A stretch of DNA of 64,000 nt from the NCBI GenBank assembly GCA_963773765.1, contig CAVZCC010000001.1:868001-932000 (forward strand). The letters run 5' to 3'. Both the position numbers and the translations under genes were made by a program. The notes beneath the pieces were generated by a model, which worked only from the letters and a program-made list of their open reading frames with translations, did not search any database and had not been told where the DNA came from. Below are positions 24,797 to 33,856 of this stretch, in pieces. Within the stretch, counting starts at the first letter, position 1, and the number at the start of each line of letters is the position of its first letter. The DNA comes from CAVZCC01 sp963773765 (lineage in GTDB: Bacteria; Actinomycetota; Acidimicrobiia; Acidimicrobiales; Microtrichaceae).

Positions 24797-26077
24797 CTAA
24801 TCAGCTTTGAGGTAGTCCTCGAGCTTCTGGCGGCGATGTGGGTGGCGGAGCTTGGCCAGCGTCTTGGACTCGATCTGGCGGATCCGTTCCCGGGTCACGC
24901 CGAACTGCTTGCCGACCTCCTCCAGCGTCTGGGGCTGGTCGCCGTCCAGGCCGAAGCGGAGCCGCACGACCTGCTTCTCCCGGTCGCTCAGCTCGTCCAG
25001 CGCGGACATGATCTGCTCCGACAGCGAGTTCGCGGTGGCCACGTCCGCCGGCATGATGGCGTGTGTGTCCTCGATGAAGTCGGCCAGGTAGCTGTCGTCC
25101 TCCTCGCCCACCGGCGAGTCGAGCGACAACGGGTCCTGTGAGATGCGCAGGATCTCCCGCACCCGCTGCGGGGTGAGGTCGCACTTGACCGCCAGCTCCT
25201 CCACCGTGGGCTCCCGCTCCAGCTCCTGGATCATCTGGCGCTGGTGGCGGTGCACCTTGTTGATGGACTCCACCATGTGGACCGGGATGCGGATGGTACG
25301 GGCCTGGTCCGCGATGGCACGGGTGATGGCCTGGCGGATCCACCACGTGGCGTACGTGGAGAACTTGAAGCCCTTGGTGTAGTCGAACTTCTCCACGGCC
25401 CGCATCAGGCCCAGGTTGCCCTCCTGGATGAGGTCCAGGATCTGCATGCCCCGACCCAGGTAGCGCTTGGCGATGGACACGACCAGGCGGAGGTTGGCCT
25501 GGGTCAGTTCCTGCTTGGCCCGCTCGCCGTCCCGCTTGGCCCGGTTCAGCACGGCCTTGTCCGCCGGCTCCATGGCGGCCAGCTCGCCGGATGCGCTCAG
25601 GTCCGCGATGCGCTCCTCCGCCAGGACGCCGGACTCGATGCGCATGGCCAGGTCCACCTCTTCCTGCGCGGTCAGCAGCGGCACCTGGCCGATCTCCCGC
25701 AGGTACATGCGGACCGGGTCGGCGGTGCCGGCGCCGGCGGTCCCACCGGGCAGGGAGACCGGGCGGCCCTTGCGGCGGGAGGTGCGCATGACCCGGCGAC
25801 GCTGGGCGGCCTCTGCTCCGGTGGTGTCCTCCTCCGGGGCCTCCTCCTCCAGGTGCACGTGCAGGTCCGCGGCCGGATCGACCTCCGGCTCCACGTCCTC
25901 CCGCACCACGACCTTGCGGTGGGCCCAGAACTCACGGGTCTCGTCGACGACCTCGGTGGTCATCTCCAGGCGGAGGGCGCTGAGGGCATCGTCCAGCTGC
26001 AGCACGCCGCCGTGTTCATCGGCCCGGTGCTGGAGAGCCTGGATCTCGTTGTCAGGCACCGTCTGCCAGATGGACAC
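24797..26077 (-). CDS. rpoD: Principal RNA polymerase sigma factor (RpoD/SigA)
   Basis: 426-residue primary sigma factor. All regions are visible: 1.2 (DPVRMYLREIGQVPLLTAQE), region 2 with ANLRLVVSIAKRYLGRGMQ, DLIQEGNLGLMRAVEKFDY and the -10-binding KFSTYATWWIRQAITRAI, region 3 (PVHMVESINKVHR), region 4.1-4.2 with REKQVVRLRFGLDG and the -35 HTH TLEEVGKQFGVTRERIRQIE. An acidic, low-complexity region 1.1 occupies residues 60-120. It directly follows dnaG (6-bp gap), the classical macromolecular-synthesis order without rpsU. Confidence 0.97.
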   Translation of the reverse strand: MSIWQTVPDNEIQALQHRADEHGGVLQLDDALSALRLEMTTEVVDETREFWAHRKVVVREDVEPEVDPAADLHVHLEEEAPEEDTTGAEAAQRRRVMRTSRRKGRPVSLPGGTAGAGTADPVRMYLREIGQVPLLTAQEEVDLAMRIESGVLAEERIADLSASGELAAMEPADKAVLNRAKRDGERAKQELTQANLRLVVSIAKRYLGRGMQILDLIQEGNLGLMRAVEKFDYTKGFKFSTYATWWIRQAITRAIADQARTIRIPVHMVESINKVHRHQRQMIQELEREPTVEELAVKCDLTPQRVREILRISQDPLSLDSPVGEEDDSYLADFIEDTHAIMPADVATANSLSEQIMSALDELSDREKQVVRLRFGLDGDQPQTLEEVGKQFGVTRERIRQIESKTLAKLRHPHRRQKLEDYLKAD

Positions 26078-26083
26078 TGCGCC

Positions 26084-27889
26084 TCATTCCTGCTCGTGCT
26101 GCGGTTGCCTGTCCCGCAGGAAGGCTAGCAACTGGGTCACCGTTTCCACCTCGGCGTTCGGACGCCGGAGGTGGTCCAACGTCACCTTGAGCCAGGCCAC
26201 CAGATCTGCGTAGGCCAGGGGGTCCTCGGCCACCCGGGCCTCCGACTCCAGTTCGGCCAGGGTCCGACGCCCCACCTCCGTGGCCAGCCGGGCCAGCACG
26301 TCGGTCGGCTCGGCCTCCATGGTCTCCACCGACAGCTCCGCCAGGAGCTCGCCCACCTCCGGTGGGGCCTGTTCGATGGCCTCGGCCAGCGTGTCGGCCC
26401 CGGCCAGGGCGTCCAGGGCGGCACGCGCCGTGGGGTGCAGGAAGAACGACTCCTCCAGGAACGGAGCGGCCAGGTCCGGGTGGTGGATGGCCAGGCGGAG
26501 CGTCTCGCGCTCCACGCCCTCCGGCAGGCGGGGCAGGCGGCGGACCGGCGCCTCCTCCGGGAGCGGCTCGTCCCGGTGGCGCCGCACGGGCTCGGCCGGG
26601 GCCCGGGGGGTGCGGCGGATGACCTCCAGGCGGTCACGCAGCCGGCCGGCGTCGATGCGGCAGGTGTCCGCCAGCTCCATGACGTACTGGTCCCGAACCA
26701 GTTCGTCGGGGTGCTCCGCCACCACCTCCAGCGTGGCCTCGGCGGCCCGGGCCCGACCCTCCGGGTCCGCCAGGTCCGCCGAGGCGAGCACCCGGTCCAC
26801 CCGGAACGCCAGGAAGGGCCGGGCCGCCGCCACCGCGGCCTGCAACGCGGCGGGATCCTCCCGGGCCAACTCGTCGGGGTCCGTGCCCGGCGGCAGCGCG
26901 ACCACCGACACCTGGATCTCGTGCGCCTTCTCCCACGCGTACACACGGTCCGCGGCGGACTGCCCGGCCTCGTCGGCGTCGTAGGCCAGGACCAGGCGGC
27001 GGGTGAAGCGCTTGAGCAGCTTCACGTGCTCCTCGGTCAACGCCGTGCCACAGGTGGCCACGGCCCGGGGCACCCCGGCCCGGGCGAAGCCGATGACGTC
27101 GGTGTAGCCCTCGCAGATGAGGACCTCGTTGTGGGCCACGGCATCGGCCTTGGCCCAGTTGATGCCGTAGAGCGCCTTGGACTTGTTGTAGAGCTCGTTG
27201 TCCCGCGAGTTCTGGTACTTGGGACCGTCGGCGTCCGGCAGCTTGCGGCCACCGAAGCCGATGACCCGCCCCCGCTCGTCCAGGATGGGGAACAGGATGC
27301 GGGCCCGGAAGAAGTCCTGCATGCGGCCGCGCCGGTTGAGGAAGCCCAGGCCCGCCGCCTCCAGGTCCGCCTGGGGTGCCTTGAGCGACCGCACCAGCTG
27401 GTCCCAGTCATCCGGAGCCCAGCCCACCCGGTAGTGGACCACCTCGTCGCCGTCGAAGCCGCGGGACCGCAGGTACTTGCGGGCCGCGGCCGCGTCCCCG
27501 CCGGTGCGCAGCCGGTCGTGGTACCAGTCCGCCGCCCGCTCGGTCAGCTCGAACAGCCGGGACTGGCGCCGGCGGCCCTCCGACTCGTTCTTCTCCGTGT
27601 AGCGCAGCGTGATGCCGGCACGACCCGCCAGCCATTCCACCGCGCCGGGGAAGTCGAGGTGCTCCATCTCCCGCACGAAGGTGATGGAGTCGCCGGATGC
27701 CTTGCACCCGAAGCAGTGGTACAGCCCTTCGGTGGGGTTGACCGAGAAGCTGGGCGACTTCTCCGAATGGAACGGGCACAGGCCGGTCCAGCGCTGGCCC
27801 ACCTTGCGGAGCTGCGTGTACCCGGTGACGACCGCGACCAGGTCCGTGGCCTCCCGGACCCGGGCGATGTCCTCGTCGACGATGCCCAT
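26084..27889 (-). CDS. dnaG: DNA primase DnaG
   Basis: 601 residues. The N-terminal CHC2 zinc-binding domain has C38, H41, C59 and C62 (LCPFHSEKSPSF; YHCFGC). The catalytic core follows with the Toprim domain (VLICEGYTDVIGFARAG, LAYDADEAGQSAADR), and a helical C-terminal DnaB-interaction region ends the protein. It makes RNA primers at replication forks. I chose ATG 27889 (MGIVDEDIARVRE), which fits the family N-terminus; the frame is open far upstream but overlaps the PPDK-like gene with non-coding character. Lies between the PPDK-like gene (13-bp gap) and rpoD. Confidence 0.96.
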   Translation of the reverse strand: MGIVDEDIARVREATDLVAVVTGYTQLRKVGQRWTGLCPFHSEKSPSFSVNPTEGLYHCFGCKASGDSITFVREMEHLDFPGAVEWLAGRAGITLRYTEKNESEGRRRQSRLFELTERAADWYHDRLRTGGDAAAARKYLRSRGFDGDEVVHYRVGWAPDDWDQLVRSLKAPQADLEAAGLGFLNRRGRMQDFFRARILFPILDERGRVIGFGGRKLPDADGPKYQNSRDNELYNKSKALYGINWAKADAVAHNEVLICEGYTDVIGFARAGVPRAVATCGTALTEEHVKLLKRFTRRLVLAYDADEAGQSAADRVYAWEKAHEIQVSVVALPPGTDPDELAREDPAALQAAVAAARPFLAFRVDRVLASADLADPEGRARAAEATLEVVAEHPDELVRDQYVMELADTCRIDAGRLRDRLEVIRRTPRAPAEPVRRHRDEPLPEEAPVRRLPRLPEGVERETLRLAIHHPDLAAPFLEESFFLHPTARAALDALAGADTLAEAIEQAPPEVGELLAELSVETMEAEPTDVLARLATEVGRRTLAELESEARVAEDPLAYADLVAWLKVTLDHLRRPNAEVETVTQLLAFLRDRQPQHEQE

Positions 27890-27902
27890 CAGCGGGTGCC
27901 CA

Positions 27903-29420
27903 TCAACGTGCCGCCAGTGCGGCCCGGCCCGCGGCCAGTCGGGCCACCGGGACCCGGTAGGGCGAGCACGACACCGACGACAGCCCGGCGTCGCGGACCA
28001 TCGCGACCGAGGCCTCGTCGCCGGCCTGCTCGCCACACACCCCGACGGCGATCCCGGGCCGGACGGCCGATGCGTCCGCGGTGGCGCGGGCCATGAGGTC
28101 GACCACGGCCCGGTCCAGGCGCTGGAACGGGCTGACGTCCACGATGCCCCGGTCACGGTACGAGGGCAGCAGCCGGGACTCCACGTCGTCCCGGCTGAAG
28201 CCGAGCACCAGTTGGGTGAGGTCGTTGGTGCCGAAGCTCAGGAAGTCCGCCGCGGAGGCCAGCGCACCGGCCTCCAGTGCGGCCCGCGGGGTCTCGACCA
28301 TGGCCCCGACCGGCAACCGGTGGTCACCGGCCACGTCCTGGACCCAGGCCGCCACCGTCACGAACTCCTCCACGAAGGCCACCATCGGGACCAGGACCCG
28401 CGGCTGGGGGTCCCCGCCCGCGGCCCGCCGGTCCGCCGCCGCGCCGACCAGGGCACGGATCTGCAGCTGGTACAGCTCGGGTCGCAGCAGGCCGAGCCGC
28501 ACGCCCCGCACGCCCAGCATGGGGTTCTCCTCCCGCCATGCGTCGGCCAGGTCGACCAGGTCGGGGCTGGCGCCGGGATCGCCGGCGCGGGGCAGGAACT
28601 CGTGCATGGGCGGATCCAGCAGCCGGACCGTGACCGGGAGCCCGTCCATGGCCTCCAGCAGGTCCGCCAGGTCCGCGCGCTGGCGACGTTCCAGCTCTGC
28701 CAGCGCCGTCCCCCCGCCGTGCAGCAGGACCTCCTGCAGGAGGGGGAGCCGGTCGCCCAGGAACAGGTGCTCCGTGCGGCAGAGGCCCACGCCCCGGGCG
28801 CCGAAGCGGCGGGCCAGGCGGGCGTCGTCGCCGGTGTCGGCGTTGGCCCACACCTCCGGACGGCCGCCTGCGGCCCGGTCGGCCGCGTCCAGCAGGGCAT
28901 CGACGTCGTCGGGCAGGTCGGTGACCGGGCCCGATCCGTCCACGCGGCCACGCCGGACCTCCCCGGTGGTGCCGTCCACCGTGATCCAGTCCCCCACCGC
29001 GACGAAGTCGTCACCGACCGAGATGCCGTCGGTGCGCACCACCACGGACTCCGCACCGCACACCGCGGGCAGGCCCCAGCCCCGTGCCACCACCGCGGCA
29101 TGGCTGGCCAGGCCGCCCCGGGCGGTGAGGACGGCGGCGGCGACACGCATGGCCGGCTCGTCGGCCGGGGAGGTCTGTTCCGCCACCAGCACCGGGTCCA
29201 GGCCTGCGTCGTACGAGTCCAGCGCGCCGTCCACGGACACGACCAACGGTCCGGAACCGACCCCCGGTGACGCCGGCTGACCGGTGACCAGCACCGGCTG
29301 GTCCGCCGACCCCGCCCCCCCACCGTGCAGGCGGGCCTCCAGTTCCGCGACCGTGGTGGCGCGGACGAGGTCAGCACCCTGGGGATCGTCACGGTGGGAG
29401 GCAGCGGGGTGGTCGGTCAC
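27903..29420 (-). CDS. PPDK-like PEP-utilising protein lacking the ATP-grasp domain
   Basis: 505 residues matching the central and C-terminal parts of pyruvate phosphate dikinase: the phosphohistidine swivel (LTARGGLASHAAVVARGWGL, with the catalytic His in SHAAV) and the PEP-binding TIM barrel (FGARGVGLCRTEHLF, RLLDPPMHEFLP, ENPMLGVRGVRLG, FGTNDLTQL, VGVCGEQAGD). The N-terminal ATP-binding domain of about 340 residues is absent, and the sequence upstream of the GTG start encodes another gene on the other strand, so this is not a simple frameshift. It may act as a phosphotransfer protein resembling enzyme I of the PTS, or partner a separate ATP-grasp protein. First gene of a run into dnaG and rpoD. 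Confidence 0.88.
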   Translation of the reverse strand: MTDHPAASHRDDPQGADLVRATTVAELEARLHGGGAGSADQPVLVTGQPASPGVGSGPLVVSVDGALDSYDAGLDPVLVAEQTSPADEPAMRVAAAVLTARGGLASHAAVVARGWGLPAVCGAESVVVRTDGISVGDDFVAVGDWITVDGTTGEVRRGRVDGSGPVTDLPDDVDALLDAADRAAGGRPEVWANADTGDDARLARRFGARGVGLCRTEHLFLGDRLPLLQEVLLHGGGTALAELERRQRADLADLLEAMDGLPVTVRLLDPPMHEFLPRAGDPGASPDLVDLADAWREENPMLGVRGVRLGLLRPELYQLQIRALVGAAADRRAAGGDPQPRVLVPMVAFVEEFVTVAAWVQDVAGDHRLPVGAMVETPRAALEAGALASAADFLSFGTNDLTQLVLGFSRDDVESRLLPSYRDRGIVDVSPFQRLDRAVVDLMARATADASAVRPGIAVGVCGEQAGDEASVAMVRDAGLSSVSCSPYRVPVARLAAGRAALAAR

Positions 29421-29514
29421 GGCTCGCCGATGCTACCGGCGCCTCCTGACGTCGGGCCCCGGGCCGTTTACAGTGGGTGTGCTTCCCCGCTGCCACGGAT
29501 CCAGAGGGATCGAC

Positions 29515-29844
29515 ATGACACTCAGCGAGCGGAGCCGGTCAGCGCTCTACCGGGGCCTCGCGGCCATCATCGACGACCAGGAGGCGGTGCAGGAGATGTT
29601 GTCCCAGTTCCCGTCGAGGGACGTCGACGAGTACGTCACCAAGGACTTCCTGCGGGCCGAGATGACCGAGTTCCGGTCCGGGATGCGATCGGACATGGCC
29701 GCGCTCCGGTCCGAGATGCGATCGGACATGGCCGCCCTGCGACTGGAGCTGCACACGGAGCTGCGTCGCCAGTTGGTGTGGACGATCTCCACCATGATCG
29801 CCCTGGCCGGCTCCATGATCGCGACGGTCGCCCTGATCCGCTGA
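29515..29844 (+). CDS. Small coiled-coil protein with C-terminal membrane anchor
   Basis: 109 residues. An N-terminal helix (SRSALYRGLAAIIDDQEAVQ), a coiled coil containing an exact internal repeat (RSGMRSDMAAL then RSEMRSDMAAL, coded at about 29686-29745), and one C-terminal span (VWTISTMIALAGSMIATVAL). The layout resembles DUF1640/CCDC90-type small membrane proteins, whose bacterial role is unknown. GAGGGATCGAC precedes the ATG. It diverges from the PPDK-like gene and converges on glyS. Confidence 0.75.
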   Translation: MTLSERSRSALYRGLAAIIDDQEAVQEMLSQFPSRDVDEYVTKDFLRAEMTEFRSGMRSDMAALRSEMRSDMAALRLELHTELRRQLVWTISTMIALAGSMIATVALIR

Positions 29845-29868
29845 GGCGACCCCGCTGGAGACGGCGGC

Positions 29869-31194
29869 TCAGACCAGGCGCTCGCGGAGCCAGGCGCCGA
29901 CCTCGGCCACCGGCACCCGGACCTGCTCCATGGAGTCGCGTTCCCGGATGGTCACGGCGTGGTCCTCCAGCGACTCGAAGTCGTAGGTGATGCAGAACGG
30001 CGTGCCCAGCTCGTCCTGGCGCCGGTACCGGCGGCCGATGGACTGCGTCTCGTCGTAGTCGCACATGAACGAGCCCCGGAGCTCCGCGGCCAGTTCGCCC
30101 GCCGGGCCGGTCAGCTCGGGCTTCTTGGACAAGGGCAGGACCGCGGCCTTGTACGGCGCGATGCGGGGGTGGAACCGGAGCACCACGCGGGTCTCGCCCC
30201 GGACCTCCTCCTCGTCGTAGGCGGCCATGAGGAAGGCCATGGCGGTGCGCGTGGCGCCCGCCGCGGGCTCGATCACGTGCGGGGTCCAGCGCTCGTTGGC
30301 GGCCTGGTCGTACCACTCCAGCTTCTCGCCGGAGTGGGTGGCGTGCTGGGTCAGGTCGAAGTCGCCCCGGTTGGCGATGCCCTCCAGCTCGTCCCAGCCC
30401 CAGGGGAACAGGAACTCCACGTCGGAGGTGCCGGAGCTGTAGTGGGACAGCTCGTCGGCGTCGTGCGCCCGCAGCCTCAGCCGGGACTCCGGCATGCCGT
30501 GGTCCAGGTACCACTGGTACCGCTGGTTGCACCAGTACTCGTACCACTGGGTCGCGTCCGCCGGCGGGACGAAGAACTCCATCTCCATCTGCTCGAACTC
30601 ACGGGTGCGGAACACGAACTGGCCGGGGGTGATCTCGTTGCGGAACGACTTGCCGATCTGGGCGATGCCGAACGGCGGGCGGACGCGGGTGGTGTCCACC
30701 ACGTTCTTGAAGTTGATGAACATGCCCTGGGCCGTCTCCGGGCGCAGGTAGGCCACGGCAGAGGCCTCCTCCACCGGACCGGCGTGGGTCTTGAACATCA
30801 GGTTGAACTGACGGGGCTCGGTGAAGGTGCCCCGCTTGCCGCAGCTGGGGCACTGGTCCGGGTCGTCGAGCTTGTCCAGGCGCCAGCGCGTGTTGCAGTT
30901 GGTGCAGTCCACCAGCGGGTCGGTGAAGTTGGCGAGGTGCCCGGAGGCCTCCCACACCTGTGGTGGCGACAGGATGGAGGCGTCCAGGCCCACCACGTCG
31001 GACCGCAACTGCACCATGGACCGCCACCACGCGTCCTTCACGTTGCGCAGCAGCAGCACGCCGATGGGCCCGTAGTCGTAGGTGGACCGGAACCCGCCGT
31101 AGATCTCCGCCGACGGGTAGACGAACCCGCGCCGCTTGGTCAGGTTGACGATCTTGTCGAACAGCTCGGGGGACGGCTGTGCTTCTTCGGACAT
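29869..31194 (-). CDS. glyS: Glycyl-tRNA synthetase, dimeric alpha2 type
   Basis: 441-residue class II synthetase charging tRNA-Gly. Seen: KRRGFVYPSAEIYGGFRSTYDYGPIG at the N-terminus (shown in part: GFVYPSAEIYGG), a CxxC..CxxC insertion (CTNCNTRW; CPSCGKRG), motif 2 FRNEITPGQFVFRTREFEQM in part (IGKSFRNEI), HYSSGTSDVEFLFPWGWDEL, and motif 3 with the C-terminal anticodon-binding domain (FHPRIAPYKAAVLPL; RYRRQDELGTPFCITYDFE). Alpha2 GlyRS is the actinobacterial form. ATG 31194 (MSEEAQPSPELFDKI) fits the family start; no ribosome binding site is evident. Confidence 0.95.
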   Translation of the reverse strand: MSEEAQPSPELFDKIVNLTKRRGFVYPSAEIYGGFRSTYDYGPIGVLLLRNVKDAWWRSMVQLRSDVVGLDASILSPPQVWEASGHLANFTDPLVDCTNCNTRWRLDKLDDPDQCPSCGKRGTFTEPRQFNLMFKTHAGPVEEASAVAYLRPETAQGMFINFKNVVDTTRVRPPFGIAQIGKSFRNEITPGQFVFRTREFEQMEMEFFVPPADATQWYEYWCNQRYQWYLDHGMPESRLRLRAHDADELSHYSSGTSDVEFLFPWGWDELEGIANRGDFDLTQHATHSGEKLEWYDQAANERWTPHVIEPAAGATRTAMAFLMAAYDEEEVRGETRVVLRFHPRIAPYKAAVLPLSKKPELTGPAGELAAELRGSFMCDYDETQSIGRRYRRQDELGTPFCITYDFESLEDHAVTIRERDSMEQVRVPVAEVGAWLRERLV

Positions 31195-31323
31195 GGCCGC
31201 GCAGGCTACCGGTCCGGTGCAGGCCCGTCCGACGGCGGGGCGATCCGCGGAAACGCGGAGAGTGGTCGCTACCGTTGCGGCAATGGAACCCACCAGGACG
31301 TCGTCCGCCCGAGGTCAGGCCCG

Positions 31324-32178
31324 ATGAGCGACCCGAACGTCCCACCGGAACCGACCGAGCCGTTCGGCACGCCCGCCCCGCCGCCTCCCGGGTACCCGCC
31401 GCAACCGCCGGCCCAGCCTCCCGCGCCGCCGCAGGCACCCCCACCGCAGCCGCCGCCGGCGCAGCCACCGGTCCCGCCCGCCCCGCCGATGCCGCCGGGA
31501 CAGGCGCCGCCACCCCCCGGCTACGCCGCGCCGGCCGCGCCACCGCCTCCGGGAGCGTACGGAGCGCAGCCGCCCGGTCCCGGGGGGTTCCAGGCCGCGC
31601 CCCCCGGTGGCTTCCAGCCGCCCCCGCCGGGCGGTTTCCAGCCCGCGGCGCAGCCCTACCAGTACGGGTCCGGGCTCCCCGGTGGCGCCAACCTGGCCGA
31701 ACCGGGCAAGCGCATCATCGGCAAGATCATCGACTGGGTCATCCTGACGGTCATCTTCATCCCGGTCTGGATCGTCATCGTGGCCGTCGGGGTCGGGACG
31801 ACCAGCACCACCACCGACCAGTTCGGCAACACCACCGGCGTGAACAGCTCCTTCGGCCTCGGCGGGTTCTTCCTGCTGGCGATCGCGCTGTCCGCCATCC
31901 AGGTGCTGTACGAGGTCGGCTTCGTGGCGCTCCGGGGACAGACACCGGGCGCCATGCTGATGAAGGTCAAGGTGGTCCGCCACGCCGACGGGCAGATCCC
32001 CGGCTGGGGACCGGCCTTCATGCGCTGGCTGCCCAACCTGGTCAGCCTGGTTCCCTGCCTGGGCAGCTTCCTGTCCCTCGGCCTGTGGATCTGGGCCCTG
32101 GTGAACCTGTTCAACAACCCGTTGCGCCAGACCCCGTTCGACCTCGCGGCCAAGACCGTCGTGGTCGACGTCTCATGA
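31324..32178 (+). CDS. RDD-family membrane protein with proline-rich N-terminus
   Basis: 284 residues. The first 125 are a Pro/Gly/Gln/Ala-rich cytoplasmic extension (PPPPGYPPQPPAQPP and similar), followed by an RDD domain: NLAEPGKRIIGKIIDWVIL, two long spans, the family motif LRGQTPGAMLMKVKVVR, and a C-terminal span pair (WLPNLVSLVPCLGSFLSLGL). RDD proteins are small membrane proteins of uncertain, possibly transport-related role. It starts with MSDPNVPP, as does the next gene, suggesting an N-terminal module shared or copied between them. Confidence 0.85.
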   Translation: MSDPNVPPEPTEPFGTPAPPPPGYPPQPPAQPPAPPQAPPPQPPPAQPPVPPAPPMPPGQAPPPPGYAAPAAPPPPGAYGAQPPGPGGFQAAPPGGFQPPPPGGFQPAAQPYQYGSGLPGGANLAEPGKRIIGKIIDWVILTVIFIPVWIVIVAVGVGTTSTTTDQFGNTTGVNSSFGLGGFFLLAIALSAIQVLYEVGFVALRGQTPGAMLMKVKVVRHADGQIPGWGPAFMRWLPNLVSLVPCLGSFLSLGLWIWALVNLFNNPLRQTPFDLAAKTVVVDVS

Positions 32179-32209
32179 TCGCCCGCACACTCACCCTGGA
32201 GGCTTCCCG

Positions 32210-33064
32210 ATGAGTGACCCCAACGTTCCCCCTCCCCCGGGCGGTGGCACACCGCCACCTCCGCCGCCGGGCGGCGGCGCACCGCCACCTGGTCCCCCCA
32301 CGGGCCCACCGCCCGGACCGCCTCCGGGCCAGCCCCCCATGCAACCCCCGCCCCCGGGCGGGTTCAGCGGCGGTGGCGGCGGGTTCGCACCTCCCCCGGC
32401 CCAGCCCTACGGCGGCGGTGGCGCCAACATGCCGCAGCTCGACGTCGGCTCCGCCCTGTCCTACGGGTGGAAGAAGTTCACCGAGAACGTCGGGCCGTTC
32501 ATCCTGCTGGTGCTGGCGGTGTTCGTCGCCGTCGTGGTGCTCAACATCATCCAGGGCATCCTCACCCCGGACAGCACCGGCTTCCTGGCCCTGATCTGGA
32601 CCCTCGCCCTGTCGATCATCGTGATGATCGTGACCTTCATCATCCAGGCCGGCGTCTACCGCGCCGGGCTGGGCGTGACCAAGGGTGAGCAACCGTCGGT
32701 GAGCATGCTCACCGAGACGACCAACATCGCTCCGTACATCCTCACCGTCATCGTGGTGGGGCTCGGAGCGTTCGTCGGCTTCCTCCTGTGCATCATCCCC
32801 GGCATCGCCTGGATCATCTTCACGGCCTACGCGCCGATCCTGGCGCTGGACAAGGGCATGGGCCCGGGCGAGGCGATCTCCACCAGCATCAACTGGGTCA
32901 AGGAGAACTTCGGCCAGGTGTTCCTGATCCTGCTGGTCAGCTGGGTCGTGTACATCGCCGGCGCGCTCCTCTGCGGCGTGGGCCTGTTGGTCTCCATCCC
33001 GGTGGCGCTCGTGGCCATCATCTACTCCTACCGGGCGCTCAACCAGGAGCCCGTCGTCCCCTGA
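32210..33064 (+). CDS. Proline/glycine-rich polytopic membrane protein
   Basis: 284 residues. It begins MSDPNVPPPPGGG and runs about 80 residues of Pro/Gly-rich sequence before DVGSALSYGWKKFTENVGPF and five or six membrane spans (ILLVLAVFVAVVVLNIIQGI; LALSIIVMIVTFIIQAGVY; ILTVIVVGLGAFVGFLLCII; VFLILLVSWVVYIAGALLCG). The membrane part resembles the DUF975/YciC-like group that often accompanies RDD proteins. GGAGGCTTCCCG precedes the ATG. It lies 31 bp after the RDD gene and almost certainly shares its transcript; a strong hairpin ends the unit. Confidence 0.82.
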   Translation: MSDPNVPPPPGGGTPPPPPPGGGAPPPGPPTGPPPGPPPGQPPMQPPPPGGFSGGGGGFAPPPAQPYGGGGANMPQLDVGSALSYGWKKFTENVGPFILLVLAVFVAVVVLNIIQGILTPDSTGFLALIWTLALSIIVMIVTFIIQAGVYRAGLGVTKGEQPSVSMLTETTNIAPYILTVIVVGLGAFVGFLLCIIPGIAWIIFTAYAPILALDKGMGPGEAISTSINWVKENFGQVFLILLVSWVVYIAGALLCGVGLLVSIPVALVAIIYSYRALNQEPVVP

Positions 33065-33088
33065 CCGTCCCGATGGCGCACTGACCGA

Positions 33089-33116
33089 CCGAGGGGGCCC
33101 TGCGGGGCCCCCTCGG
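33089..33116. terminator. Strong bidirectional hairpin terminator
   Basis: Perfect 12-bp stem (33089-33100 with 33105-33116, CCGAGGGGGCCC and its complement) with loop TGCG, midway between the convergent membrane-protein gene and recO. No T-run, as is usual at this base composition; its symmetry would serve both strands. Confidence 0.8.
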
Positions 33117-33136
33117 CGCGTCCCGGGTGGGTCGCG

Positions 33137-33856
33137 TCAGCCGTCGTGGAGCAGGTGCACGGAACGGAGGCGGCGCTCCAGGTGGGACTCCAGCGCCGCG
33201 GTGGCCAGCGCCTCCACCTCGTGGCTGACCTTGCCCTCGGGAAGGGTCAACGCCGTGTTGAGGCCGCCGCCCAGGATGGCCCGGGTCACGGCCAGGGCCT
33301 CGTCCGAGATCGGGCGACCCCACCCGCAGGGTCGGCAGCGGATGCCGCCCGCCTCCAGGGCCAGCCCGAAGGGGCCGTCCTCGTCGCCGCAGTCGACGCA
33401 GACCTCCAGGCCCGGGGCGACGCCCTCCACGTCCAGCAGCTTGAGGAAGAACGCGGCGGTGACCAGCGGCGGGTTGCGGTCCTCCACGGTGCGCAGGCCA
33501 CCGACGAGCATCTCGTACAGGCGTGGCGTCGGCTGGCGGTCCTGGGCCAGTTGGTCCACGGCCTCCAGCAGCGCCGCGGCCCGACCCAGCCGGGACAGGT
33601 CCTCCCTGGTGCGGTGGTACGCCTCCACCGACTCCGCCTGGGTCACGATGTCCAGTTCCCCCCGGCCCTCGTGCAACTGGACCTGGATGTGGGAACCGGG
33701 CTCCAGGCGAGACCCGAACTTGGACCCGGTGCGGCGCACACCCTTGGCCACGGCCCGGACCTTGCCGGTCTCCCTGGTCATGAGCACCACGATGCGGTCC
33801 GCCTCACCCAACTTGTAGGTCCGCAGGATGACGGCGACGTCGCGGTAGAGGGCCAC
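33137..33856 (-). CDS. recO: DNA repair protein RecO
   Basis: 239 residues. N-terminal OB-fold (ALYRDVAVILRTYKLGEADR; LMTRETGKVRAVAKGVRR), helical middle and a C-terminal zinc site with CVDCGDEDG and CRPCG. RecO loads RecA with RecR in recombinational repair. The GTG at 33856 is preceded by GGGAGAC and matches the family start; the frame is open upstream but not coding. A 164-bp gap to uppS contains a near-perfect palindrome (33949-33965, AGCCGCTC-C-GAGCGGCT) that could end the upstream transcript. Confidence 0.93.
   Translation of the reverse strand: MALYRDVAVILRTYKLGEADRIVVLMTRETGKVRAVAKGVRRTGSKFGSRLEPGSHIQVQLHEGRGELDIVTQAESVEAYHRTREDLSRLGRAAALLEAVDQLAQDRQPTPRLYEMLVGGLRTVEDRNPPLVTAAFFLKLLDVEGVAPGLEVCVDCGDEDGPFGLALEAGGIRCRPCGWGRPISDEALAVTRAILGGGLNTALTLPEGKVSHEVEALATAALESHLERRLRSVHLLHDG

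Noticed and set aside
24797..24797. rpsU expected before dnaG-rpoD (classical operon)
   Set aside because: No S21 gene is seen; the upstream neighbour is the PPDK-like gene, as is common in actinobacteria.
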